64,000 bases of DNA from Ananas comosus (GCF_001540865.1 NC_033623.1:62001-126000); one strand, 5' to 3'; counted from the stretch's first letter, positions 13,501 to 25,990 are shown. Numbers and translations are program-made. Notes: generated by a model not told the origin, from the letters alone.

Positions 13501-14618
13501 CTAAAGTAAATTAGATGCATGTTATAATGTCGATTTGTTTCTCGCTCAAACAACTTAGTTAATAGTTATCCAATTTAGTATAGATGACCTGCATTGATAG
13601 GGACTTTGCAATATATATGCATCAAGAGCCAAGAGAAATCTAAGAAACTCGAAAAATTGTTCAACAATGATTAGTAACTTTGTGCGAGCCAAAATAAGAA
13701 ATGAGGTCAGGATCAAGCAATTCAGTTGTCCTTCACGAAAGTTTTCCAAGATTAAATACAACCAAAGATAAAGGACTAATGAAGGATTTGACACTTGTAG
13801 GAAATGGGAAGTTGAACAGTATTGTCATTTATAGGTTAAAGAAAACAGCAAATGAATCATCCCAGAGATGCAAATATTCCATTGCAAGCAAGAGAAGGAC
13901 AAATAAGGTATAGAAGAAAGCTAAGGCGAATATTTATGAGGGTTTGTTTTGATAAGCTACACTTGCAAGGACATCGTTGTTTTAAATACTAAGATGCCTT
14001 CATATATCACGACGGCCAAAATTACAAAGCCATATAATCTATAACAACAAAAAAAAATAAGGGGCATTTTTGGCTAATTTGTTACATGATGCTATATTTA
14101 AGCACACAATAAGTCCATCTTGCAAAGTATATATGAATAATAATTATGTACTTTATGAAGTATTGTGACTTCGTCCAAGACAGTCTTTTTGAGCTTGAAA
14201 ATGGAATGACAACATAAATAATTCTCTTATAATCATAAATAAAAGGATCAATAAATAATAAACAGCGAACATAATTCCTTTCTTCCTGACATCACCACCA
14301 AATATTTCACAAACTTTTTTGTCTTTTTCCCTTTGATTTACTTTCAGGTGGGTAATTGTTTTGGAAATCAACACAACACTGCTATGTTGAAAAAACCAGC
14401 AGGAATTGGTAAAGGGTAGCGATATTAACAGAAGCAGATGATACTATCGATAGAGAGATACACTGAACCTACTCAGTGTTCCAATGGTGGACTTGACTAG
14501 GTTCATTCAACCTGCTATATCAACGGTAATCTCTGCTATGTTAATATCACTGCCTCAGTAAATAACGGAAAGGAAGAAAAGGAAAAAAGGCTTGTTTCTT
14601 ACTATATGATAAACCGGT

Positions 14619-16954
14619 CTACAAGGGCCGAGGAGGAGCCTGCTTCAAGACCACAGTTGGAGCTATTCGGGAGCTCCTCCTCTCTCGTTCCAAGACAAGC
14701 TCCCCAGCAAACCAATCGAGCTTCTCCATGTTTGCCTGCTCTCCAATTCTCTTTCCCCCGAACAAGATGGAGTCCACATTCTTCTGCTTCATCATTTCTT
14801 CTGCAGCTGTGGATAAGGCCTTAATGTTTGCGGGGCTTGGGTCATAATCGGCATCTGTCCCACTCGTCATTGCGCTCGAACCAGTAGCCTGCGATAATCG
14901 ACATTAACACCAAAAATTGGAGCAAATCTCTTTTTAATGAAAGGGCAAAAAAAAAAAAAAAAAATCACACTTTCTAGCTCATGTATATTAAGCTTTGGCT
15001 GGAAATACATAGCTCGGATATGTCAACCAAAAATTAATTTGTTTTGCATCAACTCCTAGCAAACCAAAAAAAATCAAGAGTTTCTGAAACAAACACTTAA
15101 ACAACAAAAAAAGGAACAGAAATGTGGGTTCCTCTAATAAACTTAAATCTCTTTTTGAGCAGAAAAATAATGAGATTCAAGAGTTCTAATGCACTTTAAT
15201 CCAATTAATAGGGAAAGAAGAACAATGCACAGCTGCACACAATTATAGAGAGTTTGGAAACAAGAAAGGTTCGCAAAAGTAACAAAAATGGCATCCTAAG
15301 ATCGCGAGAACGATTCAAGCATTATGAAAAGAAGACACCCTAAAGGCCTCCGTTTCAGAAACGGGGAACTGCCATTAACATCATGTGCTCCCACAGTGAG
15401 CTAATTGAAAGCCCCTGGCTCTCTCTCTCTCTCTCATATGGACAGCTCATCATCTCCCTCTCTCTCTCTCTCATATGGACAGCTCATCATCTCCCCCACA
15501 GAGGGAGCAAACGGCGTCTTTTGCCCCGGCAAAAGATCAAAATCTTTGTCCCTAATAGAGCTCAGAACAGGGCACCCCGTCAACACACACACACACACAC
15601 ACACACATGGCGCGCCTGTGGGCGCCTCACCCCCTCGTCCTCTTCCTCCCTCTGCGCAGGGAAGACAACTATGTAACAACCGCATATCACGGCTCTCACA
15701 CCCGGGGCCCCCCCTCGTCAGCCTCACAGCTGCAACAACATAAACACAGTTACACCGGACGTAAAGGAGAAGGTTTTGGCCATAATACTCTACCTGAATT
15801 CGGACGTAGTTGGAGCTGCGGCATTGACCGAACGCGAGCGCCACGGCGTGGTCGACGAGCTCGGCGGCGCTGTCGGCGGCAATGCGCGCGACGGGCCGCG
15901 CCCACTCCTTGGGCCCCCACTGCCGCAGCCTACGGGTATCGGCTGCAGCGGCGCCCCCGCCCCCTCCTCCGCCGCCGCCGCCGCCGCCGCCGCCGAGGGA
16001 GAGGACGAGGAGGTCCTCGACGCCGCGCACGAAGGGGAACTCGTTCTTGTTGTGGAGCACGTGGGTAATGGCGGCCACGGCGGGGTTGCTCATGGCGAGG
16101 CCCCCGTCCACGGCGACGCAGGTGGTGGACCGGTCCACGGAGCGCACCTCGGCCGGCTCGAACCGGCCCGGCTCGGCCCAGGTGGCGCGGCACACCTCCC
16201 ACAGTCGGAAGTCGTAGCTCTCGCTCTCGAGCGCGTCGGCGCGCGAGAACACGAAGGGCGCCGCGCTCTTGAGGTCGTAGCAGGGGATGAGCACCGGCTT
16301 GAGCGTGTCCCTGAGCGTGAGCCGCTCCCCGAACGCCGACTTCATGGCCGCGTCCATGGCTTCGGTCGCGGCCCCCAGAGGCCCCCTTTTCCGCCTCCTC
16401 AGGGCGCGCTTGAGGAGCCCGGACGTGGAGGAGGAGGAGGAGCGGGCGCGGAAGAGGCGCTTGCCGTGCTCGGCGAGGAAGCGCCAGGTGTCGTCGGCGC
16501 GGAACGCGGGGCGGGCGCCGTCGCGGGTGGAGAAGAGCATGGCGGCGAAGACGCCGCCCACGCCCGTGCCGGCGACGACGTCGAAGTAGTCGGCGATGCG
16601 CGCGTCGGGGTCGCCGGACTTGGCCTTGAGCGCCTGCTCCAGCTGCGACAGCGCCTTCCCCGGGATCACCCCGCGCATCCCCCCGCCGCCCCCGCCGTCG
16701 ATGCACAGCACGCACACCTTCCCCCTCTGCGTCTTCACCGCCGCCGCCGTCGCAGCCGCCGCCGCCGCAGCGTCCGCGTCGGCGTCCGGCGCGGCGGCGG
16801 AGACCAGCGATGGCTTCGGGACCCAGAGCTTGTCGTCGTCGTAGCCGAAAAGGAACTTGCTCTCCAAAATGGAGAAGATCTCGTAGCTCAGCTTGTCGGT
16901 TTCGATGCTGGGCTCCTCGTGGACCTCCACGAGCATCTCCTCCGCCGCCTCCAT
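14619..16954 (-). CDS. Group III patatin-like phospholipase / acyl hydrolase
   Basis: Patatin-related lipid acyl hydrolase of the pPLAIII (PLP) group. Two exons on the minus strand, 16954-15794 and 14888-14619, joined in phase 0, encode 476 aa. The N-terminal 80 residues are acidic and then Ala-rich. The oxyanion loop is IDGGGGGGMRG at about residues 85-95. The nucleophile-elbow position reads GTGVG (about 129-133) in place of GxSxG, as is typical of pPLAIII. DARIADYFDVVAGTGVGG, ADDTWRFLAEHGKRLF and VAVDGGLAMSNPA (catalytic-Asp region, about residue 270) all match the family. A 14-residue Gly run is encoded by a GGC-type trinucleotide repeat near 15965-16010. The ATG at 16954 is used rather than the in-frame GTG at 16960. 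Exon 1 is extremely GC-rich. Because the catalytic Ser is replaced, activity cannot be assumed; members of this group influence lipid content and cell elongation. Confidence 0.93.
15585..15606. repeat. (CA)n microsatellite in the patatin-like intron
   Basis: Eleven CA units in the intron of the patatin-like gene. The same intron also has two near-identical blocks, 15419-15447 and 15458-15486, each a CT run followed by CATATGGACAGCTCATCATC. Confidence 0.85.
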
Positions 16955-17800
16955 TGTCACCAGCTGCTCCTTCCTTCCTCTCCGCTTCCTAATATCGAAA
17001 CGCCTCCCCTTCTACCGAAGAACCATCGAAAGAGATCTCCTTTTTGATGGTTTAGAGCGAGGGAGAGGGAGGGAAGTCCCGAATACCAAATCCCAAATCC
17101 CCAATTGGGTTGGGTAGGGCAAAATCGGAGGCTTTCTAAACTGGGTCGTTCTCAAAATCGAAACTTGATGACCCACAAATAGCTAATTGACAAACCCACA
17201 ACTTTTGAATGCCTAAATACAGGGGAAGGGAACAGAGGGGGAGGCGGAGACCGACTCCTCCGCCTCTTTCTCTGTTGCTTTTTCTCCTTCTCCTTCTCTT
17301 CTTCCTTGGTCTTTGACTAATAATTCCCTTTGTTTTTTTTGGGCTGGGGGGAGAGCGAGAGAGAGAGAGAGAGAGAGAGAAATAGAGGGAAAGATGACTC
17401 TTTTACCACAACAACAAAGCTTTGGGGATTCTCTCTACCCCCCTCCTCTCTTTTACTTCTCTTTTCACAGAGCACGCGAACAAAGGGGAGCGATATACGG
17501 AGAGAGAGATAGAAATAGGAGAGATCGACTGCTCTCAAAGAGAAAGAGAGAGAGAGAATGAGAGGACAGAGAAGGGAGAGAGGGATGGTGGGGAGCAAAA
17601 GGACACAGGTGGATTCAGAGCATGTCTTCTTCCCTGCTCATTAACCGATACATAAAACTCCCTCTCTCTCTCTCTCTCTCTTGCTGTGATTTTTAATGCT
17701 CTGTTTCTCTCTCTCTCTCTCTCTGTTCCTTCGCTTCTCCTCTCTCCACCCTTTCTCTTCCCCCTCCTCGGTTCAAAAGACCCCCCACCCCCACCCCCAC
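16955..17800 (-). promoter_or_regulatory. Leader and promoter of the patatin-like gene, rich in GA/CT tracts
   Basis: Upstream of the minus-strand ATG, the region carries (GA)n at 17353-17381 and several CT/GA tracts between 17500 and 17730. Such pyrimidine patches are common in plant core promoters and 5' leaders and can be bound by BPC (GAGA-binding) proteins. No clear TATA box was found, so the transcription start is not placed. Confidence 0.5.
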
Positions 17801-17838
17801 CCCCATTTTGTTCTCTCTTCTTCCTTCACCGTAACTGA

Positions 17839-18290
17839 TAGTGTAAATTACACCGCCAGTCCCTGAACTTCCGCATACGTTTCATTCCGACACTCAAACC
17901 TCACGTTTAGCATTTTAAAATTCCAAATTTCCATATCTATTATTTTACTTTAGTACGTACCTAGTTTATCCACTTGTCCGTGCACTAGGAATCAACTTAC
18001 TCACTATCCATTCCTTACATTCAATACTAATTAACATGCTAGTCCAGTTTCTACCTGTAGAAAATATAACCATTTAATTCATGAGCAATATGATTGGAAT
18101 ATAAAACATAAGGTACATAAATGACTCTGTATTGAATGTAGGCAATAATTTTCTTTTTAGTAGTAATAAATGTGGACAGGGACTGTAGTGAAAAATAATA
18201 AAAAAACGTGAATTCGGAATTTTAAATGATGCAAGGACTTGATTAAAAATTCAAGTAAACTTGTGGGACTAGTGGGTGAAATTTACCTAA
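17839..18290. mobile_element. Degenerate foldback MITE
   Basis: The left end GTGTAAATTACACCGCCAGT and the right end (complement of AGTGGGTGAAATTTACCTAA) pair as imperfect terminal inverted repeats. Subterminal AGTCCC..AACTT and CACG blocks are also mirrored. About 450 bp, AT-rich and non-coding. Borders and target duplication are not resolved. Confidence 0.6.
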
Positions 18291-20068
18291 ACTGGTATGG
18301 GAAATAAGTTAACTTAATTGCCTTTTTTGGCTTTTAACTAATCAATGTAGTTATAACCGCAGTTACTTTACAACGCATCAGATGTGTAAGAGGAACAGAG
18401 AAAAAGAGAGAGTCACCGTTGGTCAAACTGGAGGAGGGTGCGGTGGAGATGAAACTGGAATGGACGGTCGGGATCGAGCGTTGAGAGAGGCTCCCGACGT
18501 GGGGGCCCCACAGCCTCTGAATCGGGCCCCATGTTCAAGTGGTTATCCTATAACTACCCAAAAAGGGAAAATAAAAAAAAAAAGCAATGATATTATTTAT
18601 ATCCACAAAAAGGATAGAGATTAGTAAAGTATGTGTAATATAGATTGAAGTAATTACTTGTGTAGAATCCACCATGCAATTGTTGTGATTTAGATGGAAC
18701 GAATTATTTGTCTTATAAGTTATGTTATTAGAGAATAGTATTTTTAATATTTTACATGTTCAAGTAAATATATTTTTTTTAATAATGGTCGCGTTATCTA
18801 AAATAATATGTCAAAAGTTAAACATAAAAAAAATCATATTTAACTTAATTAAATACTTCTCATAGCAACTGATAGATATTCGGCAATTGACACATAAATT
18901 AAGCATAAATTTATTTTCATATCTAGCACTATGAACAAAGCAAATTAGATAGGAATCAATGTTTTTTACATTTTTCTACGACTTTGGGTGTTAGTTGCTT
19001 AGATTGGCGAAAATTCCCTAATTATTCTTTAGAAGCAGTTACTTTTCTAATGGGTAATAATAAAGAAAAGGGCAAAAAAAAAAAAAAAAAAAGGAGCATT
19101 AATTTATGGACGTGGTGCATGCATGGCACGTGTGGCGAACTACACACGGGAACAGATTTGGTGCACACGTGCGCGCGCGCGCGGGCGGAGCGTCAACCCG
19201 GACACGCACCAAATATTTGTTGGTCAACGGCTCTTCATTGAGCCGTTGGAGCAAGTACACATAATATGCATAAATAAAACCTTGTGAAGTAAATAAATAA
19301 ATATATACACGGGATAAACATATATGTGGAGACTCCCTCAGTTGTAGCCGCTTTTGAAAAAGGCCCCTCGACTTTTTTATTTCGTTTATCAGGTATTGTT
19401 CATTTTAATATTTAATATTTTCTAATCTGAGTTGCCATGAAAAAAAAAAAAAAAAAGTTAAAATTGCTAGATAAGAGCTGCAGTTGAGCAGTCTCGGACC
19501 ACTTTGTTTCTGTACCAATATATTATATATTTTATTATTAATTATTATGCTCATATAATAGAGCATATACAGTAGTGCATGAGGGGGACCCAGATATACA
19601 TATATGTCTCTGATGCCAACGTTTCAATATAAACTAATTAAGTAGACGTTATGTTGTCGGTGCGTGAGAGGTGGAGTGAATAGTTATTAGTTAATCTCAT
19701 TCACAGGATATGATTAATATAATATATCCCTAGTAGCTAGTTTATCGATCCTAAGCGCTACATATATATATATATATATAGCGCTAGATCCATATAATTT
19801 ATCCTAGCTAGAGACCATGCATATGCATGCATATATGGTACTCTTTTGGGAGGATATATATAAAATGATCTAGCATTGATAATGATATTAACAATGCACA
19901 TACAGGAGCCTAGCTAGGCTAAGGAATAAGTAGGACGAGAATCTCTTTGTCCTCCTCCTGGAGGGCGATGTTTCTTTGCAGTCTCATGCATGTGCGTACG
20001 AGAATTCTCCCCTACAGAAAAATAATTTTGGTCGCAGATGGGTACGTACGTACGTCCAGGATGATTAT

Positions 20069-20109
<41 letters not shown>

Positions 20110-20446
20110 AAAAAAAAAAAAATTACAATTAATCTGATGGGATTCCACCTGATTCGCAATCCTATTCAAAAATTACTAGAGGATCAACAAGAAGCAAAAA
20201 TCCTAGAGAGGATGCTTCAGTGAAAATAGGCTCATCAAAATCTTATATTTTTTTTTTCATCTAATAGCACTAAGTAGTAAGTATACAATTATAATGGAAA
20301 AATGATGATAATTCCTCTCATCACTGGTAACCTTATAATCTTCTGTGTGTCTATTGTACCAAAAACATTTTTTTTTTTTTTTTTTTGTAGATAGAGCGCT
20401 CCTTCTCCTTGTTGAACGTATATATAGTACAAGGAGTCAAGGAGCA

Positions 20447-20487
<41 letters not shown>

Positions 20488-20854
20488 TCTCTCTCTCTTC
20501 CTGCAAATCGTACTTTTGGCTTGAGCTGGATCAGTACCCCATTGACCCATTGATAGATTTTGAGTCCAAACCTTTTCCTGATCCATGCTTGCATCAAGTT
20601 GATTGAGTCAAGCTCAGCGTAACTCAAAAAGGTATAATCAGATTCAAACAAATGCGAACTCGATCGATTGGACTGTGTACGTCTTGTTGTCATGTCTCTC
20701 TTTTGCCTAATCCCTCTCTAATCTTCCTAATTGTCCGCTTTGTACTTTTCATTATAATTAAGGCCATTCATGCTATTTGAAATAAATGTGTATTAGCAAC
20801 CTGGAGTGTTTGAATAATAGCAATGTAGAAAAGGATCGAACAAATTAAAGAGAA

Positions 20855-20892
<38 letters not shown>

Positions 20893-21470
20893 TAGTTCTT
20901 CATCCAGAAGGATACAACAACAACAAAGAACACGGATCAAAGAAGCATACATTATTATGATTGCAACAAAGTTTGATCACTTTTACAACATTGAAGGGAC
21001 CAAAAAGCAGATTACTTAGACGAACGAATTTGCAAGTTTGAGAATTATTCTGACATTAGCAGCAAAAAGAAGATTTTCCAACTGTTTGCACAAAAAAAGA
21101 AACCCATATATGTTCTCTGCTTTAACAACTACTGAACAGAGCAACACTTAGTATTGCAGTTAAAAAGAGAAGGAAAAAGATTACCGGGGGGATACAAAAT
21201 GAATGCAACAGTAACATTCCACGGAAGAAAAGTGATATCACCGGACCGAATTCAACATCTGAGACGGTAGATCTCACATGCACTTACTCAAAACTTAAAC
21301 AACTTAAAAGACAAATTACTGATGCGATCTTATTAACCAACAAACCATCACCTCCAAAGATGCAATTTTTCCAATACCAGAATGAGGAAGAAGAAGAAGA
21401 AAGAAAGAAAATTATGCCTTCTTCCTCCCCCTTTCTCATTCATACTAGTATATACAAACAAACAAACAAA
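18291..21470. other. AT-rich intergenic DNA with microsatellites
   Basis: No coding exon was recognised. It contains (TG)n at 20072-20106, TA repeats at 20450-20481 and 20860-20890, an alternating GC run at 19170-19182, and a perfect short hairpin AACGGCTC..GAGCCGTT near 19227-19248. A local palindrome GATCCTAAGCGCT(AT)nAGCGCTAGATC lies near 19748-19790. The stretch 20900-21460 is less repetitive and might be transcribed, but nothing identifies it. Confidence 0.5.
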
Positions 21471-21477
21471 CAAACAA

Positions 21478-22062
21478 NTATATATATATATATAGAGTTG
21501 AGCTAGAATACTCTCGATAGTAAACGGGGCATTTTACTATCGAGTTGTTTTTGATGATAGAGCTTCCAAATTGACGATCGGCTCCGTTGAACATGATCTA
21601 TACCACTTAAAGTGTTTAGAAATCAAATTTCAAATCTTTTCGACATCATTTGTCTAATGATCAAAGGGTTTCAAAATTTGTAATTTTAATGGTGGATAAG
21701 AGACGTTTTCTCGTTTAACGGTGTAAAGATATCCAAATCAATTAAAATTTTGTTAGAAAATTCTTTAAACTATTTAAAACAAGATCTATATTTTTGATCT
21801 TGATTACAAGACTCCTATCGTCATTTTTTAAAGAATATTTATTTTCAACCATTCATTTTCTGTTCACTAGATGGATAAAAGAACAATATCGAAGGTGCGT
21901 GAAATTTGTTTTCTAGGTAGTTTAAATGGTTTAGATCATATTTATCGGAGCTGATCGTCAATTTGGAAGCTCTATCATCGAAAACAACTCGATAGTAAAA
22001 TGCTCCGTTTACTATCGATCGAGAGTATTCTAGCTCAACTCTATATATATATATATATATAG
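21478..22062. mobile_element. Foldback MITE with ~110-bp terminal inverted repeats
   Basis: Both ends, read inward, begin with a TA run and GAGTTGAGCTAGAATACTCT, then CGATAGTAAACGG and GTTGTTTT..GATGATAGAGCTTCCAAATTGACGATC. The inverted repeats are nearly identical over roughly 110 bp, and the centre is AT-rich and non-coding. TA-rich flanks would fit a Tc1/mariner (Stowaway-like) target, but the flanking TA microsatellite hides the exact duplication. The unresolved base N is at 21478. Confidence 0.85.
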
Positions 22063-22874
22063 TGGGAATTAAGACTTAGGACCCCACCAACTCCTAACAG
22101 CCAACATATATTCGGTCGCTAAGCTCGATCTCCATCGACCGTTTTCAAAGCAAAAGAGTAAAGAAGGAAAACATTAGAAAGAAAAAGGAAAAAGAGAGTC
22201 CAAACACTAAAAATAGAGAATAGGCATGATCATAGTAATAAGGTACGTACGTCGTGGTCGCAGTCGCGTGCATGGTTGTAGTTGTGATCTATCTCTTCAC
22301 TGTGTGTTCACATTCGTCTTCGTACAAATCTTCTTTATTTTAGGCAGAGAGGCTTGCCCGACATTTGATAATACGTAACCGCGCGCCTTCTCTCTAGTAG
22401 GAAATCAATATTAATATAGTTCTTACAGAAAAGAGGGGAACAAATTTTGTTGGCATTAGTAAGTAAATGCTGTTTAAACTTTGAATTACTGGGGTTATTC
22501 AAATGAGTTGGTAGCTAGATTTTTCAAGAAATTAATCCTCCTAATATTTGTATTTCTTTCACAAAATTATAATTGAAGTTTCAAATTGATTTTTTTGTTT
22601 TTGGTTTTTTTTTTTTTTTTTTTACTTTAGATGATTCTTTTACTAAGAAAAAACTACTCTGGAAGTTAGATCACATAAGCACTTAGGAGCTAGGTGAATA
22701 CTTTGAAACACCTGAAAACTACTAATTAAAATTCTTCCAATATCAAGCCCTTCCTTTAGAACTTAATCTGTTGCTAAATATTAATCAATTTAATTTGGGT
22801 CTCCATTTCTATAGAAAGTTCACCTAAACAGGCACCGCATATAGAAATTATGTAGAAGAAAAATAATTAATTGA

Positions 22875-22876
<2 letters not shown>

Positions 22877-22937
<61 letters not shown>

Positions 22938-22938
22938 A
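22877..22938. repeat. Compound (CT)n(CA)n microsatellite
   Basis: About 18 CT units pass directly into about 13 CA units. Confidence 0.95.
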
Positions 22939-23854
22939 TTTCCTTTGTGTACGTATGTTTAGCTAGATAACAAGAACACCATCAATCATTGTGAGGAGAA
23001 TATCATTTATTTCGTTCCATGCGTCCCGTACGTAATATTATCTCTAGTCCATTAATGCTGATTCAAAGGGGAAAAAAGAAAAAAGCCTCTTTGTTCATGA
23101 ATGAATAATACATAGGATAGGTTAATTAATTTGTTACCCGGCCCTCTAGCCCACCAATAAATATGAAGTACAATTTTCATGTTCAATTTGAATACCAATT
23201 AAAGACCATATTCAACTTTGTATACCTGCAATAATTAAGATAGTTCATTTGCCCAAGAAGCCAATATGATGATCGATCTCTTCCAATAATTCATAAATGT
23301 CATTAAGAAAATGTTTCAAACAATGAGGTTCAATCCCTATCTAATTAATATAGGAAATTAATGATCGATGAATAGGAATATTAGTGACTATTCAATAGGT
23401 TCACTCAACCAAAAAACGGAAACTAGCGTAGATATATAATTGCAAATTCTAAATTCAACATATATATAAGCATCTGATGCTATATATATATATTCTTTAT
23501 GAGAAGATACGATGAGCGAAACATAAGAAGTAGACAATAGTATAGTAGATAGTATTAGTTAGAGATGGTGAGCTTATTTTAGTGTTTCATGATCAGCTCA
23601 TCTCACAGAGAATATCATCAGATTCGTATGATATTAGCTTTCGATGGAGAGGATCTGGAGAAAGAGAGCGAGTCAAATTAAGGCAAGTCTCTTTCCAAAT
23701 CCCAAAAACAAGGGACAAATAATGGAAGCTATCGCTTTGTTTGCACCTTGTGAAAAATGATAGGTGTCAGGGGGTGGGTGCACTTAATAAGCCTCCTATA
23801 GTTAATAAATGGAACAACAACACGATACATATACATATAGAGAGAGAGAGAATG

Positions 23855-24092
23855 GGGCTATTAATTGTACTATTAGAAAAATTGTAGTCCTTATATTCCT
23901 AATTAACCATCTATCAATTTTGATGGGTTGTTAAGATGAGAAAGATAAGAGCAATTAGAGAAAAATTCAAAAAGAAGAGAAATTGAGACATTTAATTTCT
24001 CTTCTATCTCTTATCCTAACTATTCATCAAAATTGATGGATGGTTAGAAAGTTAAAAGCATGGCTGCTATGCTCCTAATAGTATAATAGTCC
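23855..24092. mobile_element. Small foldback MITE
   Basis: The left arm (GGGCTATTAATTGTACTATTAG, then TAACCATCTATCAATTTTGATGG) is mirrored by the right arm (complement of CTATTCATCAAAATTGATGGATGG and CTAATAGTATAATAGTCC). About 240 bp, non-coding. Confidence 0.75.
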
Positions 24093-24104
24093 TACTAACT
24101 GGAA

Positions 24105-24350
24105 TATTATTAAGAGTATTTGAACTCTTTTGCTATCGAGTTTTTAACCGTTGGATGAAAAGTTTTGGAGTTAGGATGATAGTAGTCTCATAGGGTCTAG
24201 TGGTGGTTCTTCTAGGGTTGAGTGGTGGTTGGTTGAATAGTATGATCTAAAGGGTGAAATCGATTAAAGTATAAATCTAACGGCTAAAAAATTGATAGCA
24301 AAAGAGCCCAAATACGAGCCCAAATACTATTAATAGTATAGAATTACGTT
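24105..24350. mobile_element. Foldback MITE, copy 1 of a tandem pair
   Basis: The left arm CTCTTTTGCTATCGAGTTTT followed by TAACCGTTGGAT is mirrored on the right by the complement of ATCTAACGGCTAAAAAATTG and ATAGCAAAAGAG. Both ends carry TATTAATAGTAT-like sequence. The centre GTGGTTGGTTGAATAGT is shared with the next element. Confidence 0.8.
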
Positions 24351-24354
24351 ACTA

Positions 24355-24590
24355 TACTATCGATAGTACTAAGCGCTTGATGTTATCGAGTGTTCAACCG
24401 TTGGATGAAAAGATGTGCAGTTAGATGATAGTGGTTCTCTAGGGTTGAATGAGTGGTTGGTTGAATAGTACGATATAACATATGAGAATGAAAATGATAG
24501 ATCTAATGGCAGAAAACTTGATCGTACCAAAAGTTTGATACTATCAATAGCATATATAGTAGCTGAACTCTCTCTCTATATATATTTTAC
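24355..24590. mobile_element. Foldback MITE, copy 2 of a tandem pair
   Basis: Same family as the element just upstream. It has ACTATCGATAGTACT and GTTATCGAGTGTTCAACCG on the left, mirrored with divergence on the right (CTAATGGCAGAAAACTTGAT, ACTATCAATAGC, GTAGCTGAACTC). The centre contains the same GAGTGGTTGGTTGAATAGTA block. The right end resembles the terminus of the 21.5-kb element. Confidence 0.75.
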
Positions 24591-24689
24591 ACAATAAAGT
24601 GCAAAATGTATTAGTGATGAAATCACCAATATTTATGCCTATATATTATTCTATCTAAATTTACTATATGACAAGATTCCTTTCATTAT

Positions 24690-24860
24690 TGGGTGTTGGC
24701 TCTATCTCGAACCGACTCAAGTCCTTTACATATTTTTCTCTTTCTTTGCTAGAACCGAGCAAATTTTTCTCTTTCGTTTGAACCGAACCAATCATTGTTA
24801 AGCGTGGGCTCTCCGAGCCAACTCAAGTCCTTCACATATTTTTCTCTTTTTTTGATGAAG
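24690..24860. repeat. Imperfect two-copy tandem repeat
   Basis: Two diverged copies, each with GGCTCT..CGA(A/G)CC(G/A)ACTCAAGTCC, TT(T/C)ACATATTTTTCTCT and a stretch resembling GAACCGAGCAA, about 110 bp apart. Origin unknown. Confidence 0.55.
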
Positions 24861-25527
24861 CAAACTGAATATTTCTCTTCTTTTGCTTGGACCAAATCGG
24901 ATCACACCTCTGCATTGAGTCAAACTGTTGCTCTTTCACTTTTTGTTTTTTTTTTTTTTGTTTTCTGTCGTTACCTTCCTCCATCAGTAAAATGAATCCC
25001 ACATTATCATCATTTCTTAATTCATCACTGTTTTTCCTTTCAGTGTCGTCGTTTTCTTCTTTTTTTTTTTTTTCTAATTATCTATCCCTCGCGTCGTACG
25101 GATTGCCGCACTAGTTAAACATAAAAGCACATTAGACCTACCTAATAATCTTAATTAATTAACTCAAGACGGTGATGAGCTAATGGAATGTTGACACCTA
25201 AAAGTTAGTTTGGATTGTGAAACATATACATGCATGGATCAATGCCAACAAAAGATATTTAAATATATACATATATAGACACCCAAGAAGAATTTTATTT
25301 GGGGCAAATTATGGTTCAAAACAAAATTTAAATTTTACTCAAATAGTAAACTGGGTACCAAAATCGACCCAATTGTGTCATTTGGTTAGCCAACTCCATC
25401 CAAAACATTTTAGATAAATCTTCATATTTTTGCTATGTAGCCCAATTTATTATGTACTATATATATTGCAACCATCTTTTTACGACAATTAATGTTTATA
25501 TACATTTTGCGACGTGTCCGCCGTAAC

Positions 25528-25565
<38 letters not shown>

Positions 25566-25699
25566 ATATATACGTCCAAAAAAAAAAAAAAAATCAGACT
25601 AGACCGTAAAGACTCATCTTTCTTAATCTATTACTTCTATTACTCTTTATGAATCTCCAATACTTTAAGCTGATGAGTCATAATCTTCTAATTTAAAAA

Positions 25700-25990
25700 A
25701 AAAAATTTATTTAGAATTAGCCATTTTATTCTCTCTCTCAATATACGTCTTTTCATCTCCCCAGTTAATTTTTATTTAGAATGAGCCATTTTACTCCCTT
25801 TCTCTCAACATACAACTCTTCATCTCTCCCATTTAATTTTTATTTAGAATAAGCCATTTTACTCTCTCTCTCTCTCAACATACGTCTCCTTATCTTCCCT
25901 ATTTTATTCTCTCTCTCTCAACATACGTCTCTTCATTTCTTCCATTTAATTTTTATTTAGAATGAGTCATTTTACTCTCTCTCTCTCTCT
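25700..25990. repeat. Tandem repeat array, ~66-bp unit
   Basis: Four starts of TATTTAGAAT(T/G/A)AG(C/T)CATTTTA (near 25708, 25773, 25841 and 25954), each followed by a CT tract and CAACATACGTCTCTTCATCT-like sequence. Spacing is about 65-68 bp, longer before the last copy, which has a partial extra unit. It lies just upstream of the Helitron terminus and may be internal to it. Confidence 0.75.

Larger units (their letters stand above)
8430..14618. other. 6.2-kb intergenic region between CPP1 and the patatin-like gene
   Basis: No exon with recognisable protein motifs was found on either strand. The first few hundred bases should be the CPP1 3' UTR, and the part just before 14619 the patatin-like 3' UTR. 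Around 8690-8775 a block with CTGATCAGTGATC and TTTATGTTTTACTTTTGG is directly repeated. The stretch 10900-11400 is less AT-rich and could hold a non-coding transcript, but nothing proves it. Confidence 0.5.

Noticed and set aside
11903..14374. Several open frames of 60-95 codons in the 11.9-14.4 kb interval
   Set aside because: No motif, no codon bias and no splice-compatible partners; consistent with random open frames in AT-rich DNA.
15776..17047. Long plus-strand open frame of 423 codons opposite the patatin-like gene
   Set aside because: It is the antisense shadow of a GC-rich exon; its Gly/Ala/Arg/Glu composition shows no domain, whereas the minus strand gives a full patatin-like domain.
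22220..22440. Possible microRNA precursor in a less AT-rich stretch
   Set aside because: No known plant miRNA sequence and no convincing stem found by eye.
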